The notes: generated from the letters alone by a model not told the origin. DNA of 35,189 nucleotides from Acholeplasmataceae bacterium (GCA_012522345.1 JAAYKO010000002.1:1-35189); one strand, 5' to 3'; shown: positions 6,709 through 15,491, counted from the first letter of the stretch. Made by a program: numbers and translations.

Positions 6709-6973
6709 ACAACAAAGGTAATTAAATGTTTCAAATTCAAAAAAAACCGCAAAATATAACTCTAGGAACAGAAATCCTGTAAATGAAAATAAAACAAATA
6801 CTATAATTCCGTTTTTCTTACTATGATTTAGCGATTATTTGGTTGAAGTGTTTACGCTATATAAGTAAGTCAATTAAAAATAGAACATTGACACGAAACT
6901 AGGTCAAGGTTTTTAAAGTTTATTTAACCAAAAACTGAAGGATGAAGTTAGTTTAAGAATGAGGATTAAAGTG

Positions 6974-7489
6974 GTGATTAAAATAAAAAAAGTGGTTATT
7001 ATTGGTTGTCCTGGTTCAGGGAAGAGTACATTTGCTCGCAAGTTAAGAGATGTTGCTAAATTACCTTTGTACTATTTAGATATGTTATGGCATAAAGCTG
7101 ACAAAACAACAATTTCAACTGTAAAATTTGATAATCAACTTAATCAAATACTTAGGCTAGATGAATGGATTATTGATGGGAATTACATTCGTACATTAGA
7201 AGTAAGATTAGAAAAGGCTGATACAGTATTTTTTTTAGATTATTCCTTTGAAGTATGCCTTGCTGGGGCTAAAGCTCGCATTGGGATGAAAAGAGTTGAT
7301 TTTCCCTGGCTAGAAACAGATTTTGATCAAGAATTTAAAAAACAAATAGAAAGCTGTTTCCAGGATCAAGTACCTAAAATAAATGAAATTCTTAACAAAT
7401 ATAAAAAAAAGAAAAACATTATTATTTTTAAGCATCGAGTTGAAGCTGAAAACTACATTAATTTTTTACTTAAAAAAGTCAACGGGTAA
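6974..7489 (+). CDS. P-loop kinase, FlaR/topology-modulation-like (adenylate-kinase fold)
   Basis: A small cytoplasmic protein with the P-loop GCPGSGKST near its start (Lys17), a LPLYYLDMLWHK motif typical of the FlaR/topology modulation group, and EWIIDGNY in the middle. These proteins are adenylate-kinase-like NTPases whose substrate is not established. The GTG at 6974 is preferred because GAGGA (6961-6965) lies 8 bases upstream; an ATG at 6959 would add five residues but lacks a well-placed ribosome site. The gene stands alone, with no terminator seen after it. It follows a 250-base gap in which I see nothing but weak hairpins. Confidence 0.75.
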   Translation: MIKIKKVVIIGCPGSGKSTFARKLRDVAKLPLYYLDMLWHKADKTTISTVKFDNQLNQILRLDEWIIDGNYIRTLEVRLEKADTVFFLDYSFEVCLAGAKARIGMKRVDFPWLETDFDQEFKKQIESCFQDQVPKINEILNKYKKKKNIIIFKHRVEAENYINFLLKKVNG

Positions 7490-7707
7490 TTCTGTAAAAC
7501 AACTATTTTATATGATCGGACAAAATGTGGATTATAAATTAATGAAAAATCCCTCTAACTGTGCAGGACAAAGGCATCACAATGCGAGGATAAGATTATT
7601 AAAAAGTTGTCTTTGAGTTCCTTAAATGGTTAAATTATTTTTCTAAGAAATAAGATATTTGGTGCAATTGCAGGTTGTGCTGTAAATAATGATGGGGTTT
7701 ATTTTCT

Positions 7708-7737
7708 TGGTTTTTCCCTGTATAATGGAAGTATAAT
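7708..7737 (+). promoter_or_regulatory. Promoter candidate for tryptophanase
   Basis: TTGGTT (7708-7713), an 18-base spacer and TATAAT (7732-7737) precede the GTG start by 18 bases. A second TATAAT at 7721-7726 is an alternative -10. The -35 is weak. No tnaC-like leader peptide with a regulatory Trp codon is visible here. Confidence 0.45.
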
Positions 7738-7755
7738 ATTTGAGGAGGAATAGAA

Positions 7756-9141
7756 GTGAAAAAATATGTTGCAGAACCTTATCGAATTAAAGTAATAGAA
7801 CCAATTAAAGAGACAACAAAAGAAGAAAGAATTGAACTTTTAAAGATTGCGGGATATAATCCTTTTTCTTTGAAAAGTGAAGATGTTTATATCGACCTAC
7901 TGTCAGATTCAGGGACAGGCGCAATGAGTCAAGAACAGTGGTCTCAAATCATGTTAGGTGATGAAGCTTATGCCGGAAGTCGTAGTTTTTATAAGCTTGA
8001 ATCTGTTGTGAAACAAATCACTGGTTACGAATATTTTATTCCTGCTCATCAAGGAAGAGGAGCTGAACATATTTGTTTAAAACCGTTAGTTGTTCATGAA
8101 GGGATGTATTTTATTTCGAACACCCATTTTGATACGACAAGAGCTCATGTTGAATTAGCGGGAGCTCGAGCTTTGGATTGTGTCATTTCTGAATGTTATG
8201 ATCTCGGCTTAGATTATCCCTTTAAAGGTAATGTTGATTTAGTTAAGCTAGAAAAACTAATCCAAGAAAAAGGAGCTAAAAACATTGCGGGTATTATTAT
8301 GACAATTACGAATAATAGTGCAGGCGGTCAACCGGTTAGTTATGAAAACATTTTAAAGGCAAGTCAAATTGCGAAAAAACATCAAATTAAATTTATTATT
8401 GATGGGGCAAGATACGCTGAAAATGCTTATTTTATTAAACAAAGAGAACCCGGCTTTGAAAACCATTCAATTAGGGAAATTGCTTATCAAACTTTTCAAT
8501 TAGCGGACATTTTTTTAATGAGTGCGAAAAAAGATGGGCTGGTCAATATCGGCGGAATTGTTGCGATTAAAGATGACAAATCACTTTATCGTAAATGTCA
8601 AGCGCGAGTAGTGCCTTACGAAGGTTTCCCAACCTATGGTGGAATGACTGGTCGTGACATGGAAGCGATGGCACAGGGCCTTCTTGAAGGATTAGATGAA
8701 CGTTATTTACGCCATCGCACAGACCAAATTAGATATTTAGGCGAGATGTTAAAAGAAGCTGGAATCCCTATTCAATACCCTGTTGGCGGCCACGCAGTCT
8801 TTGTTGATTGCGGTTCGATTGCTCCCCATATCCCATATGATCAATTTCCAGCACTTAGTGTGGCAAATGCGCTTTACATTGAGGGTGGTGTTCGTGGTGT
8901 TGAAGTTGGCTCTCTCCTCTTAGGTAGGGATCCTGATACTAAGCGTAATTTACAGAGCCCTGTAGAATTTTTAAGATTGACGATACCTAGAAGATTATAC
9001 ACTTATGAACATCTAAAAGCAGTTGGCGAAGCTTTAATTCGTGTATTTCAAAATCGCGAGCAACTAAAAGGTTATAAATTTGTTTATGAATCACCTATTT
9101 TAAGACACTTTACTTCGACATATAAACCAATTGATAGATAA
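7756..9141 (+). CDS. tnaA: Tryptophanase (tryptophan indole-lyase)
   Basis: A 461-residue PLP enzyme that splits L-tryptophan into indole, pyruvate and ammonia. It matches the beta-eliminating lyase family end to end: YIDLLSDSGTGAMS, GDEAYAGSRSFY, PTHQGRGAE-like AHQGRGAE, and the PLP lysine in MSAKKDG (Lys259). Residues that separate tryptophanase from tyrosine phenol-lyase favour tryptophanase: Asp126 in HFDTTRAH where TPL has Thr124, His451 in LRHFT where TPL has Phe448, and Val where TPL has its phenol-binding Arg381 (GVEVGSLLLGR). The GTG start has a GAGGAGG site (7742-7748). It is a single-gene unit closed by a terminator. The pyruvate can feed the PFOR at 31509. Confidence 0.93.
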   Translation: MKKYVAEPYRIKVIEPIKETTKEERIELLKIAGYNPFSLKSEDVYIDLLSDSGTGAMSQEQWSQIMLGDEAYAGSRSFYKLESVVKQITGYEYFIPAHQGRGAEHICLKPLVVHEGMYFISNTHFDTTRAHVELAGARALDCVISECYDLGLDYPFKGNVDLVKLEKLIQEKGAKNIAGIIMTITNNSAGGQPVSYENILKASQIAKKHQIKFIIDGARYAENAYFIKQREPGFENHSIREIAYQTFQLADIFLMSAKKDGLVNIGGIVAIKDDKSLYRKCQARVVPYEGFPTYGGMTGRDMEAMAQGLLEGLDERYLRHRTDQIRYLGEMLKEAGIPIQYPVGGHAVFVDCGSIAPHIPYDQFPALSVANALYIEGGVRGVEVGSLLLGRDPDTKRNLQSPVEFLRLTIPRRLYTYEHLKAVGEALIRVFQNREQLKGYKFVYESPILRHFTSTYKPIDR

Positions 9142-9173
9142 AGAGAATAAAATTGCCTTAAAATAAATAAGAT

Positions 9174-9236
9174 TGGCTTCCATTTATTAGAGAAGAAGTA
9201 ATCGATACCCAACTCTAAAAAAGGAAGCCATTTTTT
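9174..9236 (+). terminator. Intrinsic terminator after tnaA
   Basis: TGGCTTCC (9174-9181) pairs with GGAAGCCA (9223-9230) and is followed by six T. The inner arms TTAGAG (9187-9192) and CTCTAA (9213-9218) extend the hairpin inside the long loop. Confidence 0.75.
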
Positions 9237-9413
9237 ACGTGAAAAAAATCTAGCAATATTCTAAGAATTTTTGAAATCAAGAATACGACTAAACAAAGAA
9301 AACATTTAGTTGATTAGTTTTGCCTAAAAAGAATTTTCTCGCTTGACTTATAGCGTAACAATTTAGACCTTATATTATAAAAAAATTAAATAAAAAAATT
9401 ATTAATTAAAATC

Positions 9414-9427
9414 TGTAAGCGTTTTTA
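9414..9427 (+). promoter_or_regulatory. cre-like (CcpA) site before the proline operon
   Basis: TGTAAGCGTTTTTA fits most positions of the Bacillota cre consensus (TGWAARCGYTWNCW). It lies about 30 bases before the -10 element of the operon, a position where CcpA could repress or activate. Whether the organism has CcpA is not known from the window. Confidence 0.35.
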
Positions 9428-9455
9428 AAAAGACCTTCTTTATCGCCGTTCTTTA

Positions 9456-9464
9456 TGGTAAAAT
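9456..9464 (+). promoter_or_regulatory. Extended -10 promoter of the proline catabolic operon
   Basis: TG-G-TAAAAT at 9456-9464, about 30 bases before the first ATG at 9497, with a GGAGA ribosome site at 9478-9482. No strong -35 is present, as is usual for extended -10 promoters. Confidence 0.5.
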
Positions 9465-9496
9465 AGATGTAATTATGGAGAGAAAAAGGTAAAAAA

Positions 9497-9802
9497 ATGA
9501 GAATAACAAATCATCCAGTTTTAACTTTTCCAAAGAGAAAAGAAGTGGTTTTCTTTTTTGAGGGAAAAAAAATGATTGGTTATGAGGGAGATACCATTGC
9601 TTCCGCACTTCACAATCTAGGAATTTTAACTTTAAGTTTAAGCATTGAGAGAAAAAGACCTAGAGGTTTTTATTGTGCAATCGGATATTGTTCTTCTTGT
9701 AACATGACTGTTGATGGAAAACCAAATGTAAAAACTTGTATTACGGTCCTAAAAGAAAACATGAAGGTTGAAAGGCAAACAAATAAGGGGGTAATCAAAT
9801 AA
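9497..9802 (+). CDS. [2Fe-2S] subunit of proline dehydrogenase complex (HcnA/SoxA N-terminal type)
   Basis: A 101-residue plant-type ferredoxin-like subunit. The cluster ligands are Cys60, Cys65, Cys68 and Cys81 in CAIGYCSSC and NVKTC, the spacing of the N-terminal domain of sarcosine-oxidase alpha subunits and of HcnA. The EGDTIASALHNLGI stretch is the usual beta-grasp signature of this domain. It probably passes electrons from the flavin subunits to an acceptor. Its stop overlaps the next start by one base (TAATG), so it is translated with the FAD subunit. In many relatives this domain is fused to the alpha subunit; here it is a separate gene. The proline assignment rests on the RocA gene in the operon. 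Confidence 0.82.
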   Translation: MRITNHPVLTFPKRKEVVFFFEGKKMIGYEGDTIASALHNLGILTLSLSIERKRPRGFYCAIGYCSSCNMTVDGKPNVKTCITVLKENMKVERQTNKGVIK

Positions 9803-10893
9803 TGATTAAAAAGGATTTAATTATTATTGGTGGTGGACCTTCTGGTTTGTGTGCTGCAAAAGTCGCAGCAGAGGTGGGTGTTGATGTTTTGTTGGTGGAT
9901 AGAAGTTTTGAACTAGGAGGACAATTAGTAAAACAAACGCATAAGTTTTTTGGTTCAAAAAATCAATATGCTAAAATGCGCGGTTTTGATATTGCTAAAA
10001 AATTAATAAGTGATGTTGATGGTTTTCCAAATCTTGAAATCAAAACAAATACGACAGTAGTTGGTCTATATTCGGATTATGTTGTTACTACATTAGAAGA
10101 AGAAATTTATACTAAATATAAAGCAAAAGCAATAATTGTTGCAACAGGAGCAAGTGAAAAGTTTTTAGCATTTGAAAATAACGATTTGCCAGGTATTTAT
10201 GGTGCTGGAGCAGTTCAAACATTGATGAATCTTTATGGTGTAATACCTGGACAAGAGATAGTGATGATTGGCAGTGGAAATATTGGCTTAATAGTCTCTT
10301 ATCAGTTATTGCAAGCAGGAGTAAAAGTAAAGGCGATTGTCGAAGCAGCTAAAACAATCGGTGGCTACAAAGTGCATGCTTCAAAAATAAGACGTTTAGG
10401 AGTCCCAATTTTAACCTCTACAACAGTTAAAAGAGCAATTGGAACTGACAAAATTGAACAAGTTGAATTGGTTAAACTTGATCAGAATTGGCAGGAGATT
10501 GAAGGAACAAGTGAATTTATAAGTTTGGATGCACTATGTATTTCGGTTGGATTGTCACCAATGCATCAATTATTATCGATGGTTAATGCTAAAACAAAAT
10601 ATATTAATGAATTAGGTGGTTTTGTGCCGGTTGTTAATGAAAGATATGAATCAACAGTTAAAAATATTTTTGTCTGTGGTGATGCAGTTGGCATTGAAGA
10701 AGCATCATCAGCAATGATGGAAGGATATTTAACGGGTTTATATGCGGTAGAAGCTTTGAATAAAAATCATCCTGAACAGGAAAAACTATTAAAAGTATAT
10801 CAAGCAGAATTAGCGCTGTTAAGAGAAGGACCTTTTGGAATTAAAACTAAAGTTGGCCTAGAAAAATTAAGAGAGGAACTCAAAAATGCTTAA
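9802..10893 (+). CDS. FAD/NAD(P)-binding oxidoreductase, alpha-type subunit of proline dehydrogenase complex (HcnB-like)
   Basis: A 363-residue flavoprotein of the pyridine-nucleotide-disulfide oxidoreductase fold. The first dinucleotide site is IIGGGPSGLCAAK at the N-terminus, a second Rossmann motif GSGNIGLIVSYQL lies near residue 155, and the FAD-binding VCGDAVGI motif is near residue 293. This is the layout of HcnB and of the alpha subunit of multi-subunit amine or amino-acid dehydrogenases such as the archaeal four-subunit L-proline dehydrogenases. It follows the [2Fe-2S] gene with a one-base overlap and overlaps the next gene by eight bases. It could oxidise NADH or pass electrons to NAD. 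The substrate specificity sits in the beta subunit at 11636, not here. Confidence 0.82.
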   Translation: MIKKDLIIIGGGPSGLCAAKVAAEVGVDVLLVDRSFELGGQLVKQTHKFFGSKNQYAKMRGFDIAKKLISDVDGFPNLEIKTNTTVVGLYSDYVVTTLEEEIYTKYKAKAIIVATGASEKFLAFENNDLPGIYGAGAVQTLMNLYGVIPGQEIVMIGSGNIGLIVSYQLLQAGVKVKAIVEAAKTIGGYKVHASKIRRLGVPILTSTTVKRAIGTDKIEQVELVKLDQNWQEIEGTSEFISLDALCISVGLSPMHQLLSMVNAKTKYINELGGFVPVVNERYESTVKNIFVCGDAVGIEEASSAMMEGYLTGLYAVEALNKNHPEQEKLLKVYQAELALLREGPFGIKTKVGLEKLREELKNA

Positions 10894-11371
10894 CCAAACT
10901 GGAATTCCCACATTAGAACAAGTTTTATCACGTTTTCCAGAACGAAAAGAACTTGTTAAAGCAAAGGCGATAATCGAATGTTATGAAGATATTCCTTGTA
11001 ATCCTTGTGAGACAAGCTGTCCTGTAAATGCGATTTATATCGGAAAAAACATTAATAAACAACCAGTTTTAGATGTAGAGAAATGTATTGGTTGTGGTTT
11101 TTGTGTTGAAGCCTGTCCGGGATTAGCAATTATTCTAGCGCAAATAAAAGCAGAGAAGGCATTGTTTACGATTCCTTATGAATTTAGACCATTGCCAACA
11201 AAAGGTGAAATCTGGTTTGGAGTAGATCGAAGCGGAAAGGTTATTTGCGAGGTAAAAATAAAAAGAGTGGTTCTCGCAAAAAGGCAGGACCATACGGCAG
11301 TAGTTACTGTTTCTGTTCCGGCTGAATACTTATATCAATTTATTACGATTAGGGTGAAACAAAATGAATAA
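10886..11371 (+). CDS. 4Fe-4S ferredoxin-type subunit of proline dehydrogenase complex
   Basis: A 161-residue iron-sulfur protein. Cys38, Cys41 and Cys45 (PCNPCETSCP, with Cys32 nearby) and Cys67, Cys70, Cys73 and Cys77 (CIGCGFCVEACP) should hold one or two [4Fe-4S] clusters. The C-terminal 80 residues carry no cysteine and look like a small beta-rich domain of unknown role. The coding sequence overlaps both neighbours by eight bases, showing tight translational coupling. In archaeal four-subunit proline dehydrogenases a ferredoxin-like subunit occupies an equivalent place. It is probably an electron conduit between the flavin sites or to an external acceptor. Confidence 0.82.
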   Translation: MLNQTGIPTLEQVLSRFPERKELVKAKAIIECYEDIPCNPCETSCPVNAIYIGKNINKQPVLDVEKCIGCGFCVEACPGLAIILAQIKAEKALFTIPYEFRPLPTKGEIWFGVDRSGKVICEVKIKRVVLAKRQDHTAVVTVSVPAEYLYQFITIRVKQNE

Positions 11372-11639
11372 AAAGAATATCATAATTTGCCGCTGCGAAG
11401 ACATTTCCCTGCAACAAATCCATGAATTGCTTGAGCAAGGATATACTACTTTTGAAGATTTGAAACGCCTGCTTCGTGTTGGTATGGGACCGTGTCAAGC
11501 AAATACGTGTGGTCATTTAATCCAGCGGGAAATTGCTAAATATTTAGATAAAAACATTGAAGAAATTAAAGTCCATAAAACTAGACCGATGATTGTCGGT
11601 GTTCCCTTAAAAAGTATTGCAAAGGGGCAAAGTAAATGA
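11364..11639 (+). CDS. BFD-like [2Fe-2S] subunit of proline dehydrogenase complex
   Basis: A 91-residue protein of the Fer2_BFD family. Ligands are Cys9 and Cys11 (ICRCEDI) and Cys44 and Cys49 (GMGPCQANTCG), the C-x-C ... C-x4-C pattern of BFD domains in amino-acid dehydrogenases. In other genomes this domain is often the C-terminal part of the alpha subunit; here it is its own gene. It overlaps the gene before by eight bases and the gene after by four (ATGA). The probable role is electron transfer within the complex. The family assignment is firm; its place in a proline-oxidising complex is inferred from the operon. Confidence 0.85.
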   Translation: MNKKNIIICRCEDISLQQIHELLEQGYTTFEDLKRLLRVGMGPCQANTCGHLIQREIAKYLDKNIEEIKVHKTRPMIVGVPLKSIAKGQSK

Positions 11640-12781
11640 AAACGAATTTATTAATTATTGGAGCAGGTATTAGTGGTGTTAGCATCGCTTACAACTTAGC
11701 TAAAAAGGGTTTTAAAGGAATTCATGTAGTTGATAAAGGTTATTTTACTAATGGTGCTACAGGCAGATGTGGTGCTGGCGTTAGACAACAGTGGGCTACA
11801 GAGACAAACTGTCTTTTAGCAAAAGCGAGCATCGAGTTTTTTGAAAAAGCAAAAGAAATTTTAAATTACGACGGCGATTTAGAATTTAAACAAGAAGGAT
11901 ATTTAATTTTAGCGACAACGAAAGAAGAACACGACCAATTTACTAAAAATGTTAAGCTCCAAAATAAGCTAGGTATCCCTGCCAAACAATTAACTAAAGA
12001 AGAAGCTTTAAAGATTGTGCCGCATTTAAATCCTGACTCATTTTTAAGCGCGACATTTTGTCAAACAGATGGACATTTAAATCCTTTTAAAATGACCGAA
12101 GCATATTATTTAGCAGCTAAAAAATTAGGTGTGACATTCTCGTTTTTTGAAGAAGTTGTTGAGATAATTGTCAATAACAACAAAATCGAAAAAGTTGTTA
12201 CAACCAAAAAAACATATGAAACTAATAGAGTTATCAATGCTGCAGGAGGATATGCTCATGAAGTCGGAAAGCTAGCCGGAGTTGAGATTCCAGTATATTC
12301 AGAAAATCATGAAATCCTTGTAACAGAGCCTGTTGAGAAGATTCAAGGCCCAATGGTAATTTCTTTTTCAAAAAACATTTATTGTCAACAAGTGCCGCAC
12401 GGAGGCTTCATCATGGGAAGAAGCAATCCAGATGTGGAGCATAATCATGATGTAGAATCAACGTGGGATTTTTTAGATAAAATGGCGAAAACGGTCGTTG
12501 ATATTTTACCAGTAATTGGCAATTTGAGAGTCGTAAGACAGTGGGGTGGGTCATATAATATGTCACCTGATAGACAACCAATTTTAGGTGGAACTGACCA
12601 ATTAGAAGGATTTTACATGGCTTGTGGTTTTAGTGGACATGGGTTTATGTTGGCGCCGATTGTAGGGATTTTATTGAGTGAAATTGTTATGGGAGAAGAA
12701 ACATCGTTTGAGATGGCTGAATTATCGATTGATCGTTTTAAAGATAAAACTGAATTTGTAATTGAAAAGTCAGTAGTGTAG
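11636..12781 (+). CDS. FAD-dependent amino-acid dehydrogenase, beta (proline-oxidising) subunit, DAO family
   Basis: A 381-residue flavoprotein of the D-amino-acid oxidase/sarcosine oxidase beta fold. It has the FAD motif [15 protein letters not shown] at the N-terminus, the [11 protein letters not shown] segment near residue 45, and the C-terminal [14 protein letters not shown] block that closes over the flavin. This subunit should bind and oxidise the amino acid, most likely L-proline to pyrroline-5-carboxylate, because the next gene encodes the enzyme for the following step. Sarcosine, hydroxyproline or an opine cannot be excluded from the sequence alone. It starts inside the preceding stop (ATGA), and a strong AAGGAGGAG site for the next gene lies in the 14-base gap after it. 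Confidence 0.82.
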   Translation: MKTNLLIIGAGISGVSIAYNLAKKGFKGIHVVDKGYFTNGATGRCGAGVRQQWATETNCLLAKASIEFFEKAKEILNYDGDLEFKQEGYLILATTKEEHDQFTKNVKLQNKLGIPAKQLTKEEALKIVPHLNPDSFLSATFCQTDGHLNPFKMTEAYYLAAKKLGVTFSFFEEVVEIIVNNNKIEKVVTTKKTYETNRVINAAGGYAHEVGKLAGVEIPVYSENHEILVTEPVEKIQGPMVISFSKNIYCQQVPHGGFIMGRSNPDVEHNHDVESTWDFLDKMAKTVVDILPVIGNLRVVRQWGGSYNMSPDRQPILGGTDQLEGFYMACGFSGHGFMLAPIVGILLSEIVMGEETSFEMAELSIDRFKDKTEFVIEKSVV

Positions 12782-12795
12782 AAGGAGGAGAAAAC

Positions 12796-14352
12796 ATGGC
12801 AATCTACGATTATCAAATGGAACCATTTAGTGATTTAAGTTTAGAAAAAACTAAAAAAGCTTATTTAGCAGGCCTTAAAACAGTAAGAAATTATTTAGGG
12901 AAAGACTACAAATTAGTTATTGATGGCAAAAGAATTGAAACCAATAACAAAATGAAATCTTTAAATCCAGCTAACCACAAGGAAGTTATTGGAACAATCT
13001 CTCAAGCATCAATTGAGCATGCGGATTTGGCATTGAATGCCGCTTTAAAGGCCTTTGAAAAATGGCGTTTTGTCAGTCCCGAGATTAGAACCGATGTCTT
13101 ATTTAAAGCTGCAAGTATAATTCGCAAACGTAAATTTGAGTTTGCAGCTTTATTAACTTTAGAAGCTGGAAAACCGTGGGCTGAAGCAGATGCCGATGTC
13201 GCAGAGGCGATTGACTTTTTAGAATATTACGGCAGACAAATGTTAAAACTAGAAAAAATTGATGAAGCGGTTTTATCTCGAAGGCACATTGAAAGAAATG
13301 AATATAAATATATTCCGCTTGGAGTGGCAGCGGTTATTACACCATGGAATTTTCCTTTAGCTATTTTAGCAGGAATGTCAACTGCAGCGATAGTTAGTGG
13401 AAATACAGTTTTATTAAAACCAGCTTCAACAACTCAAGTTATCGCTTATAAATTTATCGAAGTTTTAGAGGAGGCGGGACTACCAAGTGGTGTGATTAAT
13501 TTTATACCTGGAAAAGGTAGTGAAATTGGTGATTATCTGGTCAATCATCCCAAAGTGAGATTTATCTCCTTTACAGGTTCTAAAGCGGTTGGAGTTAAGA
13601 TTTATGAACGAGCTGCGAAAGTACACCCCGGTCAATTATGGTTAAAGCGAGTAATCGCTGAAATGGGTGGAAAAGATACAATTATAGTTGATAAAGAAGC
13701 AGACTTGGATTTAGCTGCAGATGCAATTATTAAATCGGCATTTGGCTTTAGTGGCCAAAAATGTAGTGCTTGTTCAAGGGCTGTTATCCATGAAAATGTT
13801 TATGAAGAAGTTATTGAGAAGATGTTGGAAATGGTTAAAACCTTAAAGGTCGGGAATCCAGAAGATCCAGAAACTTTTGTCGGTCCAGTTAATGATATTA
13901 AGGCTTTTAATAAAATCACATCTTACTTTGATGTTGGAGCTAAAGAAGGCAAGTTAATCTATGGCGGAAAAGCAGATGCTAAAACAGGTTATTTTATTGA
14001 ACCAACAATTTATATTGATCTTAAACCTGATGCAAGATTAATGCAAGAAGAAATTTTTGGTCCAATTTTAGCTGTTTGCAAAGCAAAAAATTTTACTGAA
14101 GCTCTAGAAATTGCCAACAATACTGAATATGGATTGACAGGCGCCGTTATTTCAAATAATAGATTGAATTTAGAAAAAGCGAGAAAAGAATTTCATGTTG
14201 GCAATTTATATTTTAACCGTAAATGTACAGGCGCAATTGTTGGTTATCAACCTTTTGGCGGTTTTAACATGAGCGGAACAGATTCAAAAGCTGGGGGGCC
14301 GGATTACTTAATATTGCATCTACAAGGTAAAACTGTTTCAGAAGCACTTTAA
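12796..14352 (+). CDS. rocA: L-glutamate gamma-semialdehyde dehydrogenase (1-pyrroline-5-carboxylate dehydrogenase)
   Basis: A 518-residue aldehyde dehydrogenase that oxidises glutamate semialdehyde (from pyrroline-5-carboxylate) to glutamate with NAD. It follows Bacillus RocA closely over its whole length, including the N-terminal [29 protein letters not shown], the TPWNFPLA oxyanion region, Glu289 in AEMGGKD and the catalytic Cys323 in SGQKCSAC. The C-terminal [18 protein letters not shown] block is also RocA-like. An additional Cys two residues after the usual CSA (CSAC rather than CSAG) is a small oddity. It is the last gene of the six-gene operon and is followed by a terminator. Its presence is the main reason to read the operon as proline catabolism. 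Confidence 0.93.
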   Translation: MAIYDYQMEPFSDLSLEKTKKAYLAGLKTVRNYLGKDYKLVIDGKRIETNNKMKSLNPANHKEVIGTISQASIEHADLALNAALKAFEKWRFVSPEIRTDVLFKAASIIRKRKFEFAALLTLEAGKPWAEADADVAEAIDFLEYYGRQMLKLEKIDEAVLSRRHIERNEYKYIPLGVAAVITPWNFPLAILAGMSTAAIVSGNTVLLKPASTTQVIAYKFIEVLEEAGLPSGVINFIPGKGSEIGDYLVNHPKVRFISFTGSKAVGVKIYERAAKVHPGQLWLKRVIAEMGGKDTIIVDKEADLDLAADAIIKSAFGFSGQKCSACSRAVIHENVYEEVIEKMLEMVKTLKVGNPEDPETFVGPVNDIKAFNKITSYFDVGAKEGKLIYGGKADAKTGYFIEPTIYIDLKPDARLMQEEIFGPILAVCKAKNFTEALEIANNTEYGLTGAVISNNRLNLEKARKEFHVGNLYFNRKCTGAIVGYQPFGGFNMSGTDSKAGGPDYLILHLQGKTVSEAL

Positions 14353-14376
14353 ATTAATTTAATTAAAAATAAAAGA

Positions 14377-14409
14377 AAGGTTTGATTGTGAAGTATCAAA
14401 CTTTTTTTT
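14377..14409 (+). terminator. Intrinsic terminator after rocA
   Basis: AAGGTTTGAT (14377-14386) pairs with ATCAAACTT (14395-14403), followed by a run of eight T (14402-14409). Confidence 0.75.
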
Positions 14410-14420
14410 GGGATAAAAGC

Positions 14421-14445
14421 AAAAAAACACCCTAAATAGAGTGTT
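14421..14445 (-). terminator. Intrinsic terminator after the D-aminopeptidase gene
   Basis: On the minus strand AACACTC pairs with GGGTGTT (one wobble) around a 6-base loop and ends in seven T. It faces the rocA terminator, so the two convergent units are separately closed. Confidence 0.7.
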
Positions 14446-14525
14446 AATTTTTAATAAGCATTAATAATAGCTATTCTTTAGCAGTCGTGCGATAGGGTAT
14501 TAAAAAATCTTTTAAAACTTTTAAA

Positions 14526-15323
14526 TTAAAGGACAAACTTAAACATGACTAAGGCTTGATAATAATCTGTTGTCGAATAGGTAACTGTAAAATCATCTTT
14601 TAATTTACAGCCAGGATAAAAAGAAGAACTATAGGCGTCGCCATGATATTTAAAATTAATTTCAATATTAAATTTTTCAGGCAAAGGATAAAACTTTAAA
14701 TTTAAATTTTCGCTTAAGGCTTTTTTAACTGTTTCTTCGATTGCCTTATTTGTAACATTTGGATGTTTTGAAACTGTAGCGTTATGAACTCCTATTTTTG
14801 TGGCAACCACATTAATGTTAGAGTTAACTTTTTGAACTGTTTTAGTTAAGGCTTCATCCCCACTTAAAAAAGCAATTGGAACACCTAAATATGATGCATA
14901 CATCCCATTAATTGTAAATTCACTTGCCAGTTCACCATTAATTTTAATATAATTTGTTCTTGTGTTCATGGTGTGGGATAAAGAGTTGCCACTAGAGCCA
15001 GCAGCGCTATGATACCCAATAAAAACAACCGCCGAAAAACTCTTATCAAGGCCTGCCATCATACTACCGGGTGAGCCTTCCCAGCCACGATGAAGTGTTA
15101 TTTCATCAGGCAGTAAAGTAATATCTAAATTTTTTGCTGTGTCATGTGCATCTTTGACAAAAACTTCCTTCGCTCCAGCTGCAAGTGCCCCCTTACATGC
15201 ATGTAAAACTTCCATGTTCATTTGATATTGGAAAGGTTTATAATGAGGACTAGAAACATTAGTTTCTGGCCAAGAATTGATAGAATTAACACCTTCAATA
15301 TCTGCACTTATAAAAATTTTCAT
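14526..15323 (-). CDS. M55 family D-aminopeptidase (DppA-like)
   Basis: A 265-residue zinc-dependent peptidase; the family releases D-amino acids such as D-Ala from short peptides, linking it to cell-wall peptide turnover. The metal ligands known for B. subtilis DppA are in place: Asp8 and Glu10 (SADIEG), His60 (KDAHD), His105 (GYHSAAG) and a Glu in INGELASEF. The nucleophile-region His117 (SLSHTMN) is also present. The length is normal. The minus-strand start has an AGGAGG site just upstream. No peptide transporter genes adjoin it, unlike the dpp operon of Bacillus, so it is a single gene. It is convergent with the proline operon. Confidence 0.9.
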   Translation of the reverse strand: MKIFISADIEGVNSINSWPETNVSSPHYKPFQYQMNMEVLHACKGALAAGAKEVFVKDAHDTAKNLDITLLPDEITLHRGWEGSPGSMMAGLDKSFSAVVFIGYHSAAGSSGNSLSHTMNTRTNYIKINGELASEFTINGMYASYLGVPIAFLSGDEALTKTVQKVNSNINVVATKIGVHNATVSKHPNVTNKAIEETVKKALSENLNLKFYPLPEKFNIEINFKYHGDAYSSSFYPGCKLKDDFTVTYSTTDYYQALVMFKFVL

Positions 15324-15355
15324 TTGAATCCTCCTAAAATTATCGTATTAACTAT

Positions 15356-15384
15356 ATTATAGGCAAAATATATTAATAAGCCAA
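15356..15384 (-). promoter_or_regulatory. Promoter of the D-aminopeptidase gene
   Basis: On the minus strand TTGGCT (15384-15379), a 17-base spacer and TATAAT (15361-15356) precede the start codon by about 32 bases. Confidence 0.6.
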
Positions 15385-15491
15385 GATGATTATAAAAAAA
15401 GAAAAATACTAAAAGATGGATTTATCTAAAAAAATGGCGAGATTTTTAATTTAAACATTAAAAAAAATGTTTGGGTTGAAAAAGCGATTTA

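Larger units (their letters stand above)
9142..9496 (+). other. Intergenic region between tnaA and the proline operon
   Basis: No gene is seen in 355 bases. It contains the tnaA terminator (9174-9236), a catabolite-response-like 14-mer (9414-9427) and an extended -10 promoter (9456-9464). The stretch 9241-9413 is plain AT-rich DNA. Confidence 0.6.

Noticed and set aside
7383-7616. Overlapping 77-codon frame at the end of the P-loop kinase gene
   Set aside because: More than 100 bases overlap the kinase gene in another frame and there is no ribosome site; only its tail outside the kinase looks coding-like.
7617-7755. tnaC-like leader peptide before tryptophanase
   Set aside because: The short frames in the gap (for example the ATG at 7690) contain no Trp codon and have no convincing ribosome site.
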